The notes: generated by a model from the sequence alone, not told the origin. Counted from the stretch's first letter, positions 52,753-62,793 are shown. The stretch: DNA of 64,000 nt from an uncultured Parasphingopyxis sp. (GCF_937129435.1 NZ_CAKZNF010000037.1:23256-87255); one strand, 5' to 3'. Numbers and translations: made by a program.

Positions 52753-53787
52753 ATGACGATCATCCTCGGCCTTGAATCGAGCTGCGACGAAACCGCGGCG
52801 GCGCTTGTCACGGGCGAGCGCGAAATCCTGTCGCACAAGCTGGCCGGGCAGGAAGAGGCGCACCGGCCCTATGGCGGCGTGGTGCCGGAAATCGCCGCGC
52901 GCGCGCATGTCGAGGTGATGACGCCGCTCGTCGCCGCCGCGCTCGACGAGGCGAAGATCGAACTCGATCGGGTCGATGCGATCGCCGCCACGGCCGGGCC
53001 CGGCCTGATCGGCGGGGTCATGGTCGGGCTGATGACGGGCAAGGCGCTGGCGCTGGCGGCGGACAAGCCGCTGATCGCGGTCAACCATCTCGAAGGCCAT
53101 GCCCTCTCCCCGCGCCTGACCGATCCGGATCTGGAGTTTCCCTATCTGCTGCTGCTCGTTTCGGGCGGTCATTGCCAGATCCTGCGCGTCGAGGGGGTCG
53201 GCACCTATCGCCGGCTCGCGACAACCATCGACGATGCGGCGGGCGAGGCGTTCGACAAGACGGCCAAGGCGCTGGGCCTGGGTTTTCCCGGCGGCCCGGC
53301 GGTCGAGCGCGCTGCCAAGGACGGCGATCCGAAAGCCGTCCCGCTCCCCCGCCCGCTGACCGGTTCGCGCGAGCCGCATTTCTCCTTCTCGGGCCTCAAG
53401 GCCGCGGTCCTGCGCGCGCAGCAGAGCGGCGACTATGCGGCCGAAGACATCGCCGCAAGCCTGCAGGCGGCGGTCATCGACTGCCTGATCGACCGGCTCG
53501 AAATGCAGCTCGAGGCGCATCCCGATATCGAAACGCTCGTCATTGCGGGCGGCGTGGCGGCGAATAACGCGCTGCGCGAAAGGCTGGCAGCCCTTGGCGA
53601 GCAAGCGGGCGTCCGGCTCGTTGCGCCGCCGCCCTGGCTTTGCACCGACAATGCGGCGATGATCGCCTGGGCCGGGGCCGAGCGTTTCGCGGCCGGCCTC
53701 ACCGACCCGCTCGACACACCGGCGCGGGCCCGCTGGCCGCTCGATCCCGACGGCGAAAAGGTCCGCGGCGCAGGCGTGAAGGCATGA
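52753..53787 (+). CDS. tsaD: tRNA N6-adenosine threonylcarbamoyltransferase
   Basis: 344 residues from the ATG at 52753; the frame is open far upstream through hemC antisense, but family similarity begins at [17 protein letters not shown]. The metal site is [12 protein letters not shown] near residue 110 (HxxxH), with [11 protein letters not shown] and the C-terminal NAAMIAWAG. It transfers threonylcarbamoyl to A37 of ANN-decoding tRNAs. It is followed after 22 bp by gpsA, probably in one operon. Confidence 0.96.
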   Translation: MTIILGLESSCDETAAALVTGEREILSHKLAGQEEAHRPYGGVVPEIAARAHVEVMTPLVAAALDEAKIELDRVDAIAATAGPGLIGGVMVGLMTGKALALAADKPLIAVNHLEGHALSPRLTDPDLEFPYLLLLVSGGHCQILRVEGVGTYRRLATTIDDAAGEAFDKTAKALGLGFPGGPAVERAAKDGDPKAVPLPRPLTGSREPHFSFSGLKAAVLRAQQSGDYAAEDIAASLQAAVIDCLIDRLEMQLEAHPDIETLVIAGGVAANNALRERLAALGEQAGVRLVAPPPWLCTDNAAMIAWAGAERFAAGLTDPLDTPARARWPLDPDGEKVRGAGVKA

Positions 53788-53809
53788 CCGAAAAGAAGAG
53801 GAGCGCAGC

Positions 53810-54802
53810 ATGACGATGGAGAGGATCGGCGTGATCGGCGGCGGTGCCTGGGGAACGGCGCTGGCACAGGCGGCGGCCGCGGACGGCGAACCGGTGCTGC
53901 TCTGGGCGCGCGAGGGCGATGTCGTCAACGCGATCAACGACCGCAGCGAAAACCCGCTCTTTCTCCCCAATATCGCGCTTTCCAACAAGATCCGCGCAAC
54001 CAGCCGGATCGACGATCTTGCCGATTGCGACGCGATCCTTGTCGTGGCTCCCGCGCAGCATCTGCGCAAGACGCTGTCGTCCGCCTCGATCGGCTTCGCC
54101 CCGCTGGTGCTCTGCGCCAAGGGCATCGAAGCGGGTACCAAGAAACTGATGAACGAGGTCGCGGCCGAGGCCTATCCGGGCGCGCCGATCGCTGTGCTCT
54201 CCGGCCCGACCTTCGCGCATGAAGTGGCGGCAGGATTGCCCGCCGCCGTGACATTGGCATGCGAGGACAAGACGCTTGGCGCCGAACTGGCCAGGCGCCT
54301 CGCCCGGCCCGCCTTCCGGCCCTACTATTCGAACGACGTGGTCGGCGCTGAGATCGGCGGCGCTGTGAAGAACGTGCTCGCCATCGCCTGCGGCGTCGTC
54401 GACGGACGGGGGCTGGGCCAGAATGCGCGCGCCGCGCTGATCTCGCGCGGCTTTGCGGAGATGACGCGCTTCGGCCTGGCGCGCGGCGCGAGGGCGGAAA
54501 CGCTGGCCGGACTGTCGGGCCTGGGCGATCTCGTACTGACCTGCTCCTCGACCAGTTCGCGCAATTTCTCGCTCGGGCGGGGCCTGGGCGAAGGCAAGAG
54601 CGCCAAGGTGCTGATGTCGGATCGCACCACGGTCGCCGAGGGCGCGCATACCGCCCCGGTGCTGCGCGAGGCGGCGAAGGACGCCGGGGTCGAGATGCCG
54701 ATTACCGAAGCGGTGTGCGATCTGCTCGACGGGACTGCGACCGTCGAGCAGGCGATCGAGGCGCTGCTGTCGCGGCCGTTGAAGAGCGAAGGTTTGGGCT
54801 AG
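53810..54802 (+). CDS. gpsA: Glycerol-3-phosphate dehydrogenase (NAD(P)+)
   Basis: 330 residues. GVIGGGAWGTALAQAA is the dinucleotide loop; VLSGPTFAHEVA and the catalytic Lys in EIGGAVKNVLAIACGV are conserved; GLSGLGDLVLTCSS is the substrate-binding region. It reduces dihydroxyacetone phosphate to sn-glycerol 3-phosphate for phospholipids. AGGAG precedes the ATG. A modular repeat begins 6 nt after the stop codon. Confidence 0.96.
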   Translation: MTMERIGVIGGGAWGTALAQAAAADGEPVLLWAREGDVVNAINDRSENPLFLPNIALSNKIRATSRIDDLADCDAILVVAPAQHLRKTLSSASIGFAPLVLCAKGIEAGTKKLMNEVAAEAYPGAPIAVLSGPTFAHEVAAGLPAAVTLACEDKTLGAELARRLARPAFRPYYSNDVVGAEIGGAVKNVLAIACGVVDGRGLGQNARAALISRGFAEMTRFGLARGARAETLAGLSGLGDLVLTCSSTSSRNFSLGRGLGEGKSAKVLMSDRTTVAEGAHTAPVLREAAKDAGVEMPITEAVCDLLDGTATVEQAIEALLSRPLKSEGLG

Positions 54803-54807
54803 AGTTT

Positions 54808-54945
54808 TTTGTCAGACCTCGCCTTCGGTTCGGCGCCGCACCCGCCCGCACCCCCTCCCGGCCTCCCACGAGAGTACCCTGAATGGGAGGCCGGGAGGGG
54901 GTGCGGGCTGGTGCGGCGATTTTCCGCTAGGAAAATTCTGACAAA
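54808..54945. repeat. Modular stop-codon repeat, copy 6 (full form)
   Basis: TTGTCAGACC (from 54809) begins six bases after the gpsA stop. A type-B module CCTCGCCTTCGGTTCGGC follows, then a perfect 24-bp inverted repeat with arms 54845-54868 and 54884-54907 and a 15-nt loop, then a type-C hairpin (reverse ATTTTCC-TAGC-GGAAAAT). TTCTGACAAA ends directly at the TAG stop (54946-54948) of the convergent DUF1674 gene. It fills the whole gap between two stop codons. Confidence 0.9.
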
Positions 54946-55116
54946 CTAGAAGTCCCAGCAGATTCCTTCGCGTTCCCAGTCGCCATAGCGCGTGCGTTCG
55001 GGCCCATCGCCGCCGCCATGTTCGGCCGCCTGTTTCGGTTCTTCGGGTTCCGGAACCGGCGGGCTCTTGCTCAGATGATCGGGAGCCTTGACCCAGTCGG
55101 GGCGTTTTGCGGTCAT
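54946..55116 (-). CDS. DUF1674/SDHAF4-like small protein
   Basis: 56 residues on the minus strand, opposite to htpX and gpsA. The C-terminus [19 protein letters not shown] matches the conserved end of DUF1674 proteins, which share it with the mitochondrial succinate dehydrogenase assembly factor SDHAF4. The N-terminal half is Pro/Glu-rich and probably disordered. By analogy it may protect or help flavinylate SdhA. The stop abuts a modular repeat. It is divergent from htpX. Confidence 0.85.
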   Translation of the reverse strand: MTAKRPDWVKAPDHLSKSPPVPEPEEPKQAAEHGGGDGPERTRYGDWEREGICWDF

Positions 55117-55185
55117 GACGGCGCTCCTTCGATTGCCAAAATCGGACGCGATCCCCATTTCGGGACGAGTATGGGAGTTGGCAAG

Positions 55186-56094
55186 ATGAACTATGTGAAG
55201 ACCGCGATGCTGCTCGCCGCGATGACGGCGATCTTCATGGCCGTCGGCCTCGCCATCGGCGGGCGTGCGGGCATGCTGCTGGCGCTGGTGTTCGCCGCCG
55301 GCATGAACCTGTTCACCTATTGGAACGCCGACAAGATCGTCCTGCGCATGCACAATGCCCGGCAAGTGGATGCGCGGAGCGCGCCCGAATTCTATCGGAT
55401 CGTCGAGGAACTGGCCCACAATGCCGGCATGCCGATGCCGAAAGTCTATGTTGTCGACACGCCGCATCCGAACGCCTTCGCGACCGGCCGCAATCCGGAG
55501 AACGCAGCCGTCGCGGCGACGGCGGGATTGTTGCAGATTCTGGATCGCGACGAGATCGCCGGGGTGATGGCGCACGAACTCGCCCATGTGAAGAATCGCG
55601 ACACGCTGATCATGACGATGACGGCGACGATCGCGGGCGCAATCTCGATGCTCGCGACCTTCGGCTATTTCTTTCGGGGCGACGGGCGCGGCGCGGGACT
55701 GGCCGGGCTCGCCGCGATCATCATTGCGCCCTTCGCGGCGATGATCGTGCAGATGGCGATCAGCCGGACGCGCGAATATAGCGCCGACCGGGGCGGGGCG
55801 GAGATCAGCGGCAAGCCGCGCGCGCTGGCCTCGGCACTGGCAAAGCTCGCTCGGGGAGCGCAACAGGTTCCGAACGAAACCGTGCAGCGCAACCCGGCCG
55901 CCGCGCAGCTCTACATCGTCCCGGCAATTTTCGGCCGCGGCGACAGCCTGTTCTCGACCCATCCCGACACCGGCAACCGCATCGCCGAACTGGAAAAGAT
56001 GGCAAGCGTGCTCGATCCGGGCGGCGGATATGAAGCCGTCGCCAGACCGGCGCGTGGTGGCAGTGCGCTCGATCCGTTCGGGCGCAAACGCTGA
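55186..56094 (+). CDS. htpX: Zinc metalloprotease HtpX
   Basis: 302 residues from the ATG at 55186; the frame opens earlier through the DUF1674 antisense but without similarity. Two N-terminal helices, then [15 protein letters not shown] (HExxH-type variant with HELAH; the Glu is the catalytic base), two more helices and the distal Glu in [12 protein letters not shown]. It degrades misfolded inner-membrane proteins together with FtsH. Followed by a modular repeat and rsmB. Confidence 0.95.
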   Translation: MNYVKTAMLLAAMTAIFMAVGLAIGGRAGMLLALVFAAGMNLFTYWNADKIVLRMHNARQVDARSAPEFYRIVEELAHNAGMPMPKVYVVDTPHPNAFATGRNPENAAVAATAGLLQILDRDEIAGVMAHELAHVKNRDTLIMTMTATIAGAISMLATFGYFFRGDGRGAGLAGLAAIIIAPFAAMIVQMAISRTREYSADRGGAEISGKPRALASALAKLARGAQQVPNETVQRNPAAAQLYIVPAIFGRGDSLFSTHPDTGNRIAELEKMASVLDPGGGYEAVARPARGGSALDPFGRKR

Positions 56095-56107
56095 ATATGG
56101 AATTTCG

Positions 56108-56240
56108 TGTCAGGCCTCGCCTTCGGCTCGGCGCCGTACCGGCCCGCACCCCCTCCCGGCCTCCCATTCAGGATACGCTCGTGGGAGGCCGGGAGGGGGT
56201 GCGGGCCGGTACGGCGATTTCGCGCTAGCGAAATTCTGAC
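56108..56240. repeat. Modular stop-codon repeat, copy 7 (full form, longest arms)
   Basis: TGTCAGGCC starts 13 nt after the htpX stop. Type-B module, then a perfect 35-bp inverted repeat with arms 56132-56166 and 56182-56216 and a 15-nt loop TTCAGGATACGCTCG. The right hairpin, read in reverse, is ATTTCGC-TAGC-GCGAAAT, a stem different from copies 3 and 6 but fully paired. It ends TTCTGAC. rsmB starts 13 bp after the element, so an htpX-rsmB transcript would have to cross it. Confidence 0.9.
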
Positions 56241-56253
56241 GATAAACAACGCC

Positions 56254-57531
56254 ATGAACAACCGCCCACCCAAACCCGCCAAAGGCACCGCGACCCGCCG
56301 CGCGGCGCTGCGCCTGCTCGATGCCGTGCTGCGACAGGGGCTGCCGCTCGATACCGCCGCGCCGAAAATCCTCGCACCGCTCGACCGTGCCGACGATCGC
56401 GGGCTGGCTCTGGCGATCGCGGGCGAGGTGCTGCGCCGGATGCCAGATTACGACGCGCTGATCGACAGCGCGACGAAGAAGCGCCTGCCCGACGATGCCA
56501 AGACGCGCACGGTGCTGCGCATGGCGCTCGCCCAGGCGCTCGTACTCGAAACGCCGCCGCATGCCGCGATCTCGACGGCACTGCCGCTGCTCGACGGCGG
56601 GCCACGGCGGCTGGCGCATGGCGTATTCGGGACGCTGATGCGGCAGGAGGCGAAGCTGCCGGAGGTTCCCACTCTACCGTACGAATCCGCCGAACGCTGG
56701 CGAGGTCAATGGGGTGAAACCGTGGCCGAGGCCGCCGCCCGTGCCATCGCGACCCCGCCGCCGCTCGACCTGAGCTTCGCCGATCCTGCCGAGGCCGAGC
56801 ATTTCGCCGCAGAGCACAATGGCAAGGCGCTCGCTCCCGGCCATGTCCGCCTGCCACGCCAACCGATCGACACGCTCGAAGGCTTCGAAGCCGGCAATTG
56901 GTGGGTGCAGGATATCGCCGCTTCGCGGCCCGCCCGGCTTCTCGGAAACGGCGACGGCCGGGCGGCGCTCGACCTGTGCGCGGCGCCGGGCGGCAAGACG
57001 ATGCAGATGGCGGCGGCGGGCTGGCAGGTGACCGCGCTCGACCGGTCGGAGAGCCGGCTTGAACGGCTGGCCGACAATCTGGCGCGCACCGGGCTGCAGG
57101 CCGAAACGATCGCCGCCGACGCCCTTGCCTGGAAGCCGGAGCGCGCGTTCGATGCCATCCTGCTCGACGCACCCTGTTCGGCCACCGGCGTCTTTCGTCG
57201 GCATCCCGAAGTGCTTTATCGCGCCCGGCCCAAAGTCATCGTCGAGAGCGCGAAACTGCAGGCAAAGCTGCTCCGCCGGGCCGCCGATTGGCTCAATCCT
57301 GGCGGCGATCTCGTCTACGCCGTCTGCTCGCTCGAACGCGCCGAGGGCGAGGAAATCATCGACGCCTTCCTGACCGAACACGACGGCTTCTCCATCGTTC
57401 CACCCGATCGGGCCATGCTCCCCGATGGTCTCGCCGCCGGCGAGCGAGGCTGGCTGCGCATCCTGCCGGGCCAGATCGACGATCCCGGCGGGTGCGACGG
57501 CTTCTTCATGGCAAAGCTGCGTCGTGAATAG
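56254..57531 (+). CDS. rsmB: 16S rRNA m5C967 methyltransferase-type RsmB
   Basis: 425 residues from the ATG at 56254; the longer frame reads through the repeat. The N-terminal NusB-like domain (about 1-140) has TRRAALRLLDAVLRQG and RMALAQALVLETPPHAAISTAL. The methyltransferase domain has LDLCAAPGGKTMQMAA, LDAPCSATGVFRRHPEV with the release Cys, and the catalytic Cys in VYAVCSLERAEGE. It methylates C967 of 16S rRNA or an equivalent site. First of rsmB-rpe-heparinase-purH. Confidence 0.93.
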   Translation: MNNRPPKPAKGTATRRAALRLLDAVLRQGLPLDTAAPKILAPLDRADDRGLALAIAGEVLRRMPDYDALIDSATKKRLPDDAKTRTVLRMALAQALVLETPPHAAISTALPLLDGGPRRLAHGVFGTLMRQEAKLPEVPTLPYESAERWRGQWGETVAEAAARAIATPPPLDLSFADPAEAEHFAAEHNGKALAPGHVRLPRQPIDTLEGFEAGNWWVQDIAASRPARLLGNGDGRAALDLCAAPGGKTMQMAAAGWQVTALDRSESRLERLADNLARTGLQAETIAADALAWKPERAFDAILLDAPCSATGVFRRHPEVLYRARPKVIVESAKLQAKLLRRAADWLNPGGDLVYAVCSLERAEGEEIIDAFLTEHDGFSIVPPDRAMLPDGLAAGERGWLRILPGQIDDPGGCDGFFMAKLRRE

Positions 57532-57533
57532 TC

Positions 57534-57555
57534 CCCCTCCCGCTTGCGGGAGGGG
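57534..57555. repeat. CCCCTCCCGC hairpin repeat after rsmB
   Basis: Arms CCCCTCCCGC and GCGGGAGGGG with a TT loop, three bases after the rsmB stop. Same family as at 49666 and 50045. TTTTATCC follows eight bases later, so weak termination is possible before rpe. Confidence 0.75.
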
Positions 57556-57637
57556 AGGTGTTTTATCCCCATTCCCGCCCGCAAAGCCGCGCTTCCCGCT
57601 TGCCCCTGTGCCGCTCCGACCCTAAGCCGTCGCCATT

Positions 57638-58300
57638 GTGCCGCAGCCCGTTCGCATTGCACCCTCCATCCTCTCGGCCGACTTCGCGAAGCTGGGTGAG
57701 GAGGTGCGCGCAATCGACAAGGCCGGGGCCGACTGGATCCATATCGACGTGATGGACGGGCATTTCGTGCCCAACATCACCATCGGCCCGGCGGTCGTGA
57801 AGGCGCTGCGCCCGCATACCGAAAAGCCGTTCGACGTCCATCTGATGATCTCGCCGATCGACCAGTATCTCGACGCCTTTGCCGAATCCGGTGCCGACAC
57901 CATCACCGTCCATCCCGAGGCCGGGCCGCATCTGCACCGCACGCTCCAGCACATCACGTCGCTCGGCAAGCGCGCGGGCGTCGTCCTCAACCCGGCGACG
58001 AGCGAGGACGTGCTCGATTACGTCATCGACGATGTCGACCTCGTCCTTGTCATGAGCGTCAATCCGGGGTTCGGCGGGCAGAGCTTCATCGACAGCCAGC
58101 TTCGCAAGATCGAGGCGATCCGCGCGAAGATCGACGCGACCGGCAAGCCCATCGATCTCGAAGTCGATGGCGGCATCGATGCGAGCACCGCGCCGCGCGC
58201 CATCGCCGCGGGTGCCGACGCGCTGGTCGCCGGCACCGCGACCTTCCGGGGCGGGCCGTCCGCCTATGCCGACAATATCCGCACCCTGCGAGGGGAATGA
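57638..58300 (+). CDS. rpe: Ribulose-phosphate 3-epimerase
   Basis: 220 residues from a GTG start ([21 protein letters not shown]). TIM-barrel signatures are [15 protein letters not shown] with the metal-binding His and Asp, [25 protein letters not shown] and LEVDGGID. It interconverts ribulose- and xylulose-5-phosphate in the pentose phosphate pathway. The stop overlaps the start of the heparinase-like gene by 4 bp. Confidence 0.96.
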   Translation: MPQPVRIAPSILSADFAKLGEEVRAIDKAGADWIHIDVMDGHFVPNITIGPAVVKALRPHTEKPFDVHLMISPIDQYLDAFAESGADTITVHPEAGPHLHRTLQHITSLGKRAGVVLNPATSEDVLDYVIDDVDLVLVMSVNPGFGGQSFIDSQLRKIEAIRAKIDATGKPIDLEVDGGIDASTAPRAIAAGADALVAGTATFRGGPSAYADNIRTLRGE

Positions 58301-60021
58301 GCGCCATGGCGGGTGACGGCCAGAGCGCGGACGGAATCGATCCCGGGCGGCGGCTGATCCGGCTCGACGATGGCGGGCGCTCGCTCGGCGAGAAGCTTGC
58401 CGACCGGTTCCGCTATCTCGTCTGGCGCACGCCGCTCCATCGGCTCCGCCTGCGCGGCAAATTCCCGCTCAAGCTCGTCGCCGTGCCCGAGGACCCGATC
58501 CCCGGCGATCCGGTGCGCGGGACGGCGCTGCTCGAAGGGCGCGCGCTCTTTCACAACGAGCAGATCGCGCTCGCCGATCTCGATTTCGGCGCGCTGGAGG
58601 CTTCGGCGGGGTTCACCGACTATCTGCAAAGTTTCGAATGGCTGCGCGATCTCGACGCCGCCGGGACGCGCGAAGAGGCGACGCCGGTCGCCGAAAGGCT
58701 GATGCGCAACTGGCTTTCCAACTGGGCGGACCGGGTGTCCGAAAGCAGCTGGCGGGCGGATATGTGGGGGCAGCGCGTGCTGCTCTGGGCGAGCCATGCG
58801 CCGCTGATCCTCTCGTCCGGCGATCTCGTCTACCGATCGGACGTGCTCAACACGCTGGCACGCGGCGCGCGGCATCTCGATCGCGCCGCGATGAAGGCGC
58901 CCATCGGCATCCATCAGGTCCGCGCCTGGTCGGGCGTGGTGGCCGCCGGTCTGCTCGTCCAGGGCGGCGACGCGCGGACGGCGCGCGGCGAGGCGGGGCT
59001 GGCGCGCGCGCTCTCGCAGACGCTGACGGCGGACGGCGGGATGGTGTGCCGCAGCCCGGCGGCGCAGCTGGCGCTGGTCGAGACGCTGGCGATGCTCCGT
59101 TCCGCCTATGATGTGCGCCGCGTCGAGTTTCCCGCGCCCTTCGCCTCGGCGCTCTCCTATGCCGTGCCCGCGCTGATGGGGGCGACGCTGGGCGATGGCG
59201 GGCTATCGAGCTGGCAGGGCGGCGGGCCTTCCTATCCGCGCCGCGTCGCCGCCGCGATCGAGGCATCGGGGCAGCGCGCGCTGCCGCTGAAGAACGCGCG
59301 CGACTGGGGCTATCAACGGCTGCAGTCGGGGGACAGCATCGTGCTGATGGACGCCGCCCCGCCCCCGGCGCAGCGGCTCGAATCGGGCGGCTGCGCCTCG
59401 ACGCTGGCGTTCGAGCTGTCGCACGGACCGCACCGGATCGTCGTCAATTGCGGCGGGGCGGTGGGGAGTGCGATCCCGCAGGATTTCGCCCAGCGGCTGC
59501 GCACAACGGCCGCGCATTCGACGCTGGTCGTTGGAGACAGCAATTCGACCGCGCTCAACCCGGACGGGTCGCTGGGCAAGGGCGTCGTCGAGGTCGAGAT
59601 GGAGCGCAGCGACCGGGACGGCATCGCGCGGATCGCGGCGAGCCATGACGGCTATGTCCGCCGCTACGGCTTCATCCACCGCCGCCGCATCGCGCTGAGC
59701 GCCGAAGGCGACGAGCTGCAGGGCGAGGACATCCTCGAACCCGAAGGCAAGAAACAGGCCGACGACACCGGCTTCGCCGTCCGGTTCCACCTCTCGCCCG
59801 ATATCGAGGTGACGCCGGCGGGCGAGGGGACGGGCGCGCTGCTCCGCATCCCCGGCGGCCCGGCCTGGCACTTCCGCTGCCGCGGCGCGAGCGTCCAGAT
59901 CGACGCCAGCGTGTGGATCGACGAAAAGGTCCGCGCCTGCCCGTCGAAACAGCTCGTGCTGGGCGGCGTCGCTCCGCCCGGCGGCGCGACGCTCGGCTGG
60001 TCTTTCAAGCGGGCGGGGTAG
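58297..60021 (+). CDS. Heparinase II/III-family protein
   Basis: 574 residues; no clear signal peptide. The N-terminal half is an alpha-helical barrel-like domain ([46 protein letters not shown]). The C-terminal half (about 330-574) is the beta-rich heparinase II/III domain ([53 protein letters not shown]). Homologues are conserved next to purH in alphaproteobacteria, but no substrate is known; action on an own cell-surface glycan is possible. Translationally coupled to rpe. Confidence 0.88.
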   Translation: MSAMAGDGQSADGIDPGRRLIRLDDGGRSLGEKLADRFRYLVWRTPLHRLRLRGKFPLKLVAVPEDPIPGDPVRGTALLEGRALFHNEQIALADLDFGALEASAGFTDYLQSFEWLRDLDAAGTREEATPVAERLMRNWLSNWADRVSESSWRADMWGQRVLLWASHAPLILSSGDLVYRSDVLNTLARGARHLDRAAMKAPIGIHQVRAWSGVVAAGLLVQGGDARTARGEAGLARALSQTLTADGGMVCRSPAAQLALVETLAMLRSAYDVRRVEFPAPFASALSYAVPALMGATLGDGGLSSWQGGGPSYPRRVAAAIEASGQRALPLKNARDWGYQRLQSGDSIVLMDAAPPPAQRLESGGCASTLAFELSHGPHRIVVNCGGAVGSAIPQDFAQRLRTTAAHSTLVVGDSNSTALNPDGSLGKGVVEVEMERSDRDGIARIAASHDGYVRRYGFIHRRRIALSAEGDELQGEDILEPEGKKQADDTGFAVRFHLSPDIEVTPAGEGTGALLRIPGGPAWHFRCRGASVQIDASVWIDEKVRACPSKQLVLGGVAPPGGATLGWSFKRAG

Positions 60022-60043
60022 TGGATATGGGACGCGTCTTTTC

Positions 60044-60162
60044 TCCTCTCCCCTCGATGGGGAGGGGCCGGGGGTGGGGTGAGCCATCCGCAAATGCTAT
60101 CGCTTGTAGTGAAGTCACCCCCACCCAAACCCTCCCCCATCAAGGGGGAGGGCTTCGATAGC
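60044..60162. repeat. Paired GC-rich hairpins forming a large inverted repeat
   Basis: The first hairpin is CTCCCCTCGATGGGGAG, then GGGGGTGGGGTGA; the second half is TCACCCCCACCC and CCCTCCCCCATCAAGGGGGAGGG-like. The two halves are inverted copies separated by about 35 bp, giving a 119-bp composite palindrome between the heparinase-like stop and purH. The sequence is unrelated to the TTGTCAGA family. Confidence 0.75.
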
Positions 60163-60202
60163 CATTCCGAACCACAACCGTCAGACACAACAGGACCACC
60201 CC

Positions 60203-61807
60203 ATGCCCACCCCCACCGACAGCCCCGTCAAAATCACCCGCGCGCTTCTCTCGGTCTCCGACAAGACCGGGCTCGCCGATCTTGGCACCGCGCTTGCGAA
60301 GCATGGCGTCGAGCTCGTCTCGACCGGCGGCACGGCGAAGGCGCTGCGCGAGGCGGGGCTCGAGGTGCGCGACGTCTCCGATCTCACCGGCTTTCCCGAG
60401 ATGATGGACGGGCGGGTCAAGACGCTGCACCCCAAGGTCCATGGCGGCCTGCTCGCGATGCGCGACAATGAAGAGCACAAAGCCGCGATGGAGGCACACG
60501 ATATCGGCGCGATCGATCTCGTCGTGGTCAACCTCTACCCCTTTGCCGAGACGGTTGCGAGCGGAGCAGGGCGCGCGGACATTATCGAGAATATCGATAT
60601 CGGCGGGCCTTCGATGGTCCGTTCGGCGGCGAAGAACCACGCGCATGTCGCCATCGTCACCGACCCCGCCGATTACGACACGCTGACGAACCAGATGGAC
60701 GAGACGGACGGCGCCACCACCCTCGCCTTCCGCCGCAAATGCGCGGAAAAGGCCTTCTCGCTCACCGCGACTTACGATGCCATGATCTCGACCTGGTTCT
60801 CCTTCGGCGACCAGAACGAGGCCTTCCCCGAAATCTTCCAGGTCCCCGTCCGCCGCGTCTCGACGCTGCGCTATGGCGAAAACCCGCACCAGATGGGCGC
60901 GCTCTACGTCCCCGTCGGCCCGGGCGCGCAGGGTGTGGGCCAGGCCGAACAGGTGCAGGGCAAGGAGCTATCCTACAACAACCTCAACGATGCCGATGCG
61001 GCGCTGGAGCTGGTCAGCGAGTTCGAGGATGCGACCCCCGCCTGCGTCATCGTCAAGCACGCCAATCCGTGCGGCGTTGCCGTCGCGGACGACATGATGA
61101 CCGCGTACAAGGAGGCGCTCGCCTGCGACAACGTGTCGGCCTTTGGCGGCATCGTCGCGTTGAACGCACCGCTGACCGGCGAACTGGCCGAGGCGATCAC
61201 GGAAATCTTCACCGAGGTCGTCCTCGCCCCCGATGCCGATGCCGACGCGCGCACGATCTTCGCGAAAAAGAAGAACCTGCGGCTATTGCTGACGGGCGAG
61301 CTGCCCAATCCGGGCCGCGCGGGGATGACGATGAAGACGATCGCCGGCGGCGTCCTGTTCCAGACGCGCGATTACGGCCTGATCGGCGAGAAGGACCTGA
61401 AGGTCGTCACCCAGCGCGAACCCACGGCGCAGGAACTGGCCGACAGCCTGTTCGCGTGGAAGGTCGCCAAGCACGTCAAATCGAACGCCATCGTCTATGC
61501 GAAGGACGGGACCACGGTCGGCATCGGCGCGGGGCAGATGAATCGCTTGGAGTCGGCCCGCATCGCCGCATGGAAGGCGAAGGATGCGGCGGAGAAAGCA
61601 GGCTGGCCGACCCCTCGCACCCAGGGCTGCGCCGTCGCCTCCGACGCCTTCTTCCCCTTCGCCGACGGCATGCTCGCCGCCGTCGAAGCCGGCGCCACCT
61701 GCGTCATCCAGCCTGGCGGATCGATCCGCGACGACGAAGTCATCGCGGCGGCGGACGAAGCGGGGATTGCGATGGTCTTCACCGGGATGCGGCATTTCCG
61801 GCATTGA
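60203..61807 (+). CDS. purH: Bifunctional AICAR transformylase/IMP cyclohydrolase
   Basis: 534 residues. The N-terminal MGS-like IMP cyclohydrolase domain (about 1-190) has [24 protein letters not shown] and GGLLAMRDN. The AICAR transformylase domain follows, with RYGENPHQ, the catalytic KHANPCGVA near residue 290, [10 protein letters not shown] and [26 protein letters not shown] at the end. It carries out the last two steps of IMP synthesis, drawing on formyl-THF from FolD. Its stop marks the edge of the low-GC island. Confidence 0.97.
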   Translation: MPTPTDSPVKITRALLSVSDKTGLADLGTALAKHGVELVSTGGTAKALREAGLEVRDVSDLTGFPEMMDGRVKTLHPKVHGGLLAMRDNEEHKAAMEAHDIGAIDLVVVNLYPFAETVASGAGRADIIENIDIGGPSMVRSAAKNHAHVAIVTDPADYDTLTNQMDETDGATTLAFRRKCAEKAFSLTATYDAMISTWFSFGDQNEAFPEIFQVPVRRVSTLRYGENPHQMGALYVPVGPGAQGVGQAEQVQGKELSYNNLNDADAALELVSEFEDATPACVIVKHANPCGVAVADDMMTAYKEALACDNVSAFGGIVALNAPLTGELAEAITEIFTEVVLAPDADADARTIFAKKKNLRLLLTGELPNPGRAGMTMKTIAGGVLFQTRDYGLIGEKDLKVVTQREPTAQELADSLFAWKVAKHVKSNAIVYAKDGTTVGIGAGQMNRLESARIAAWKAKDAAEKAGWPTPRTQGCAVASDAFFPFADGMLAAVEAGATCVIQPGGSIRDDEVIAAADEAGIAMVFTGMRHFRH

Positions 61808-61817
61808 GGTCTAAATT

Positions 61818-61846
61818 TTGCGATGTTCGAGCTAGCTGCCATCATA
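61818..61846 (+). promoter_or_regulatory. Possible promoter of the methyltransferase/AlkB pair
   Basis: TTGCGA and ATCATA are separated by 17 bp in the 105-bp gap after purH, 67 bp upstream of the ATG at 61913. The match to sigma-70 consensus is fair for -35 and weak for -10. Assigned mainly on position. Confidence 0.3.
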
Positions 61847-61912
61847 AGCAGTCTGGTTCTAGACGGAATTTGAACTCGTGATTAAAGTTGTCGTTTGTCA
61901 TCGGAGAGGCGA

Positions 61913-62791
61913 ATGGCAACTAATTTTGAAAGAGTTCGTTCGGTCATTGAGGCTTTGCTGCCCGCAGCACAGAACAACATACAAAACGGCGGCGACGTAG
62001 ATACGTTCGTCCAGCAGCGATTGGCGATGCTTTCATCCGCCTACGGCGGCGGAATGCTTAATTCAGATCGTCCAGCAATCGATTACAGCAAATTGACGAC
62101 CCACATCGCTTACGCATACCGGTCGCTGGCGGCCCATGGGGATTGGCTGCACAAAATGCTTTGCCAGCAAACGTCCGCGGTGAAACGCACGTTGGATGTA
62201 CCCTCGCCACATGTTGCATGCATTGGCGGAGGACCAGGTAGCGACATTTTAGGAGTCATCAAATTTGCTCGCCAATGGGGGCTAGGCGATCGAACATTTC
62301 GGTTTACAATTTTAGATCATCACCCGCAGTGGTGGCGATGCCGTGATGAACTTGTATCGACCTTCGATGATCAGCCACCGATTACGCATACCCACCAAGA
62401 CCTTGATCTATCTGCCGGTTCGCCATGGACAGACGATTGGCAATTTTGCTCTGCTGATCTGTTCACTCTTTCATTTTGCTTGTCCGAAGTTTGGTCCTTC
62501 AACGCGCAAGGCTCTGTGTCGGGGTTTTTGGATCAGGTTATCAGTGGCGCGAAGGCGGGGGCTCTATTTTGCTATCTCGATAACGGGGGATCGAATTTTT
62601 CGTCGCGGATCGATGCGGAAATGTGCAAAAGAAATGATCTGGTGACGCTGCTGGATGAAGAACATGGCCACATGGTTATGAGCTACAGCGAGCGGGCAGA
62701 TGTCGTGAAGATACCATTCCAAGCTAGATTCGGCGGGCAATGGCCGAAGCTCAAAGGGGAAGTCGCGACGAAAATTTGGAAAAAGAAATAG
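61913..62791 (+). CDS. Putative SAM-dependent methyltransferase-like protein of an AT-rich island
   Basis: 292 residues from the ATG at 61913, supported by GGAGAGG just upstream; a TTG 18 bp earlier is in frame but less likely. Residues about 100-115 (HVACIGGGPGSDILG) resemble SAM motif I; FTILDHHPQWW near 131-141 gives the acidic residue after strand 2; FCSADLFTLSFCLSEVW and GALFCYLDNGG fit later strands. The N-terminal 95 residues are helical and unlike any family recognised here. The substrate is unknown. GC and codon use differ from the neighbours. AlkB starts 2 nt after its stop, so the two are coupled. Confidence 0.6.
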   Translation: MATNFERVRSVIEALLPAAQNNIQNGGDVDTFVQQRLAMLSSAYGGGMLNSDRPAIDYSKLTTHIAYAYRSLAAHGDWLHKMLCQQTSAVKRTLDVPSPHVACIGGGPGSDILGVIKFARQWGLGDRTFRFTILDHHPQWWRCRDELVSTFDDQPPITHTHQDLDLSAGSPWTDDWQFCSADLFTLSFCLSEVWSFNAQGSVSGFLDQVISGAKAGALFCYLDNGGSNFSSRIDAEMCKRNDLVTLLDEEHGHMVMSYSERADVVKIPFQARFGGQWPKLKGEVATKIWKKK

Positions 62792-62793
62792 CT

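Noticed and set aside
51955..53787. 610-residue frame that would extend tsaD upstream through hemC
   Set aside because: The extension has no similarity; TsaD begins at the ATG at 52753.
51748..54141. 797-residue frame that would fuse an upstream segment to hemC
   Set aside because: The upstream part is antisense to tsaD and gpsA; family similarity starts at the ATG at 52677.
55018..55185. N-terminal extension of HtpX
   Set aside because: It is antisense to the DUF1674 gene, whose conserved C-terminus is clear; HtpX similarity starts at 55186.
54808..56240. CRISPR-like reading of the repeated palindromes
   Set aside because: Copies are far apart, separated by genes, palindromic throughout and without uniform spacers or cas genes.
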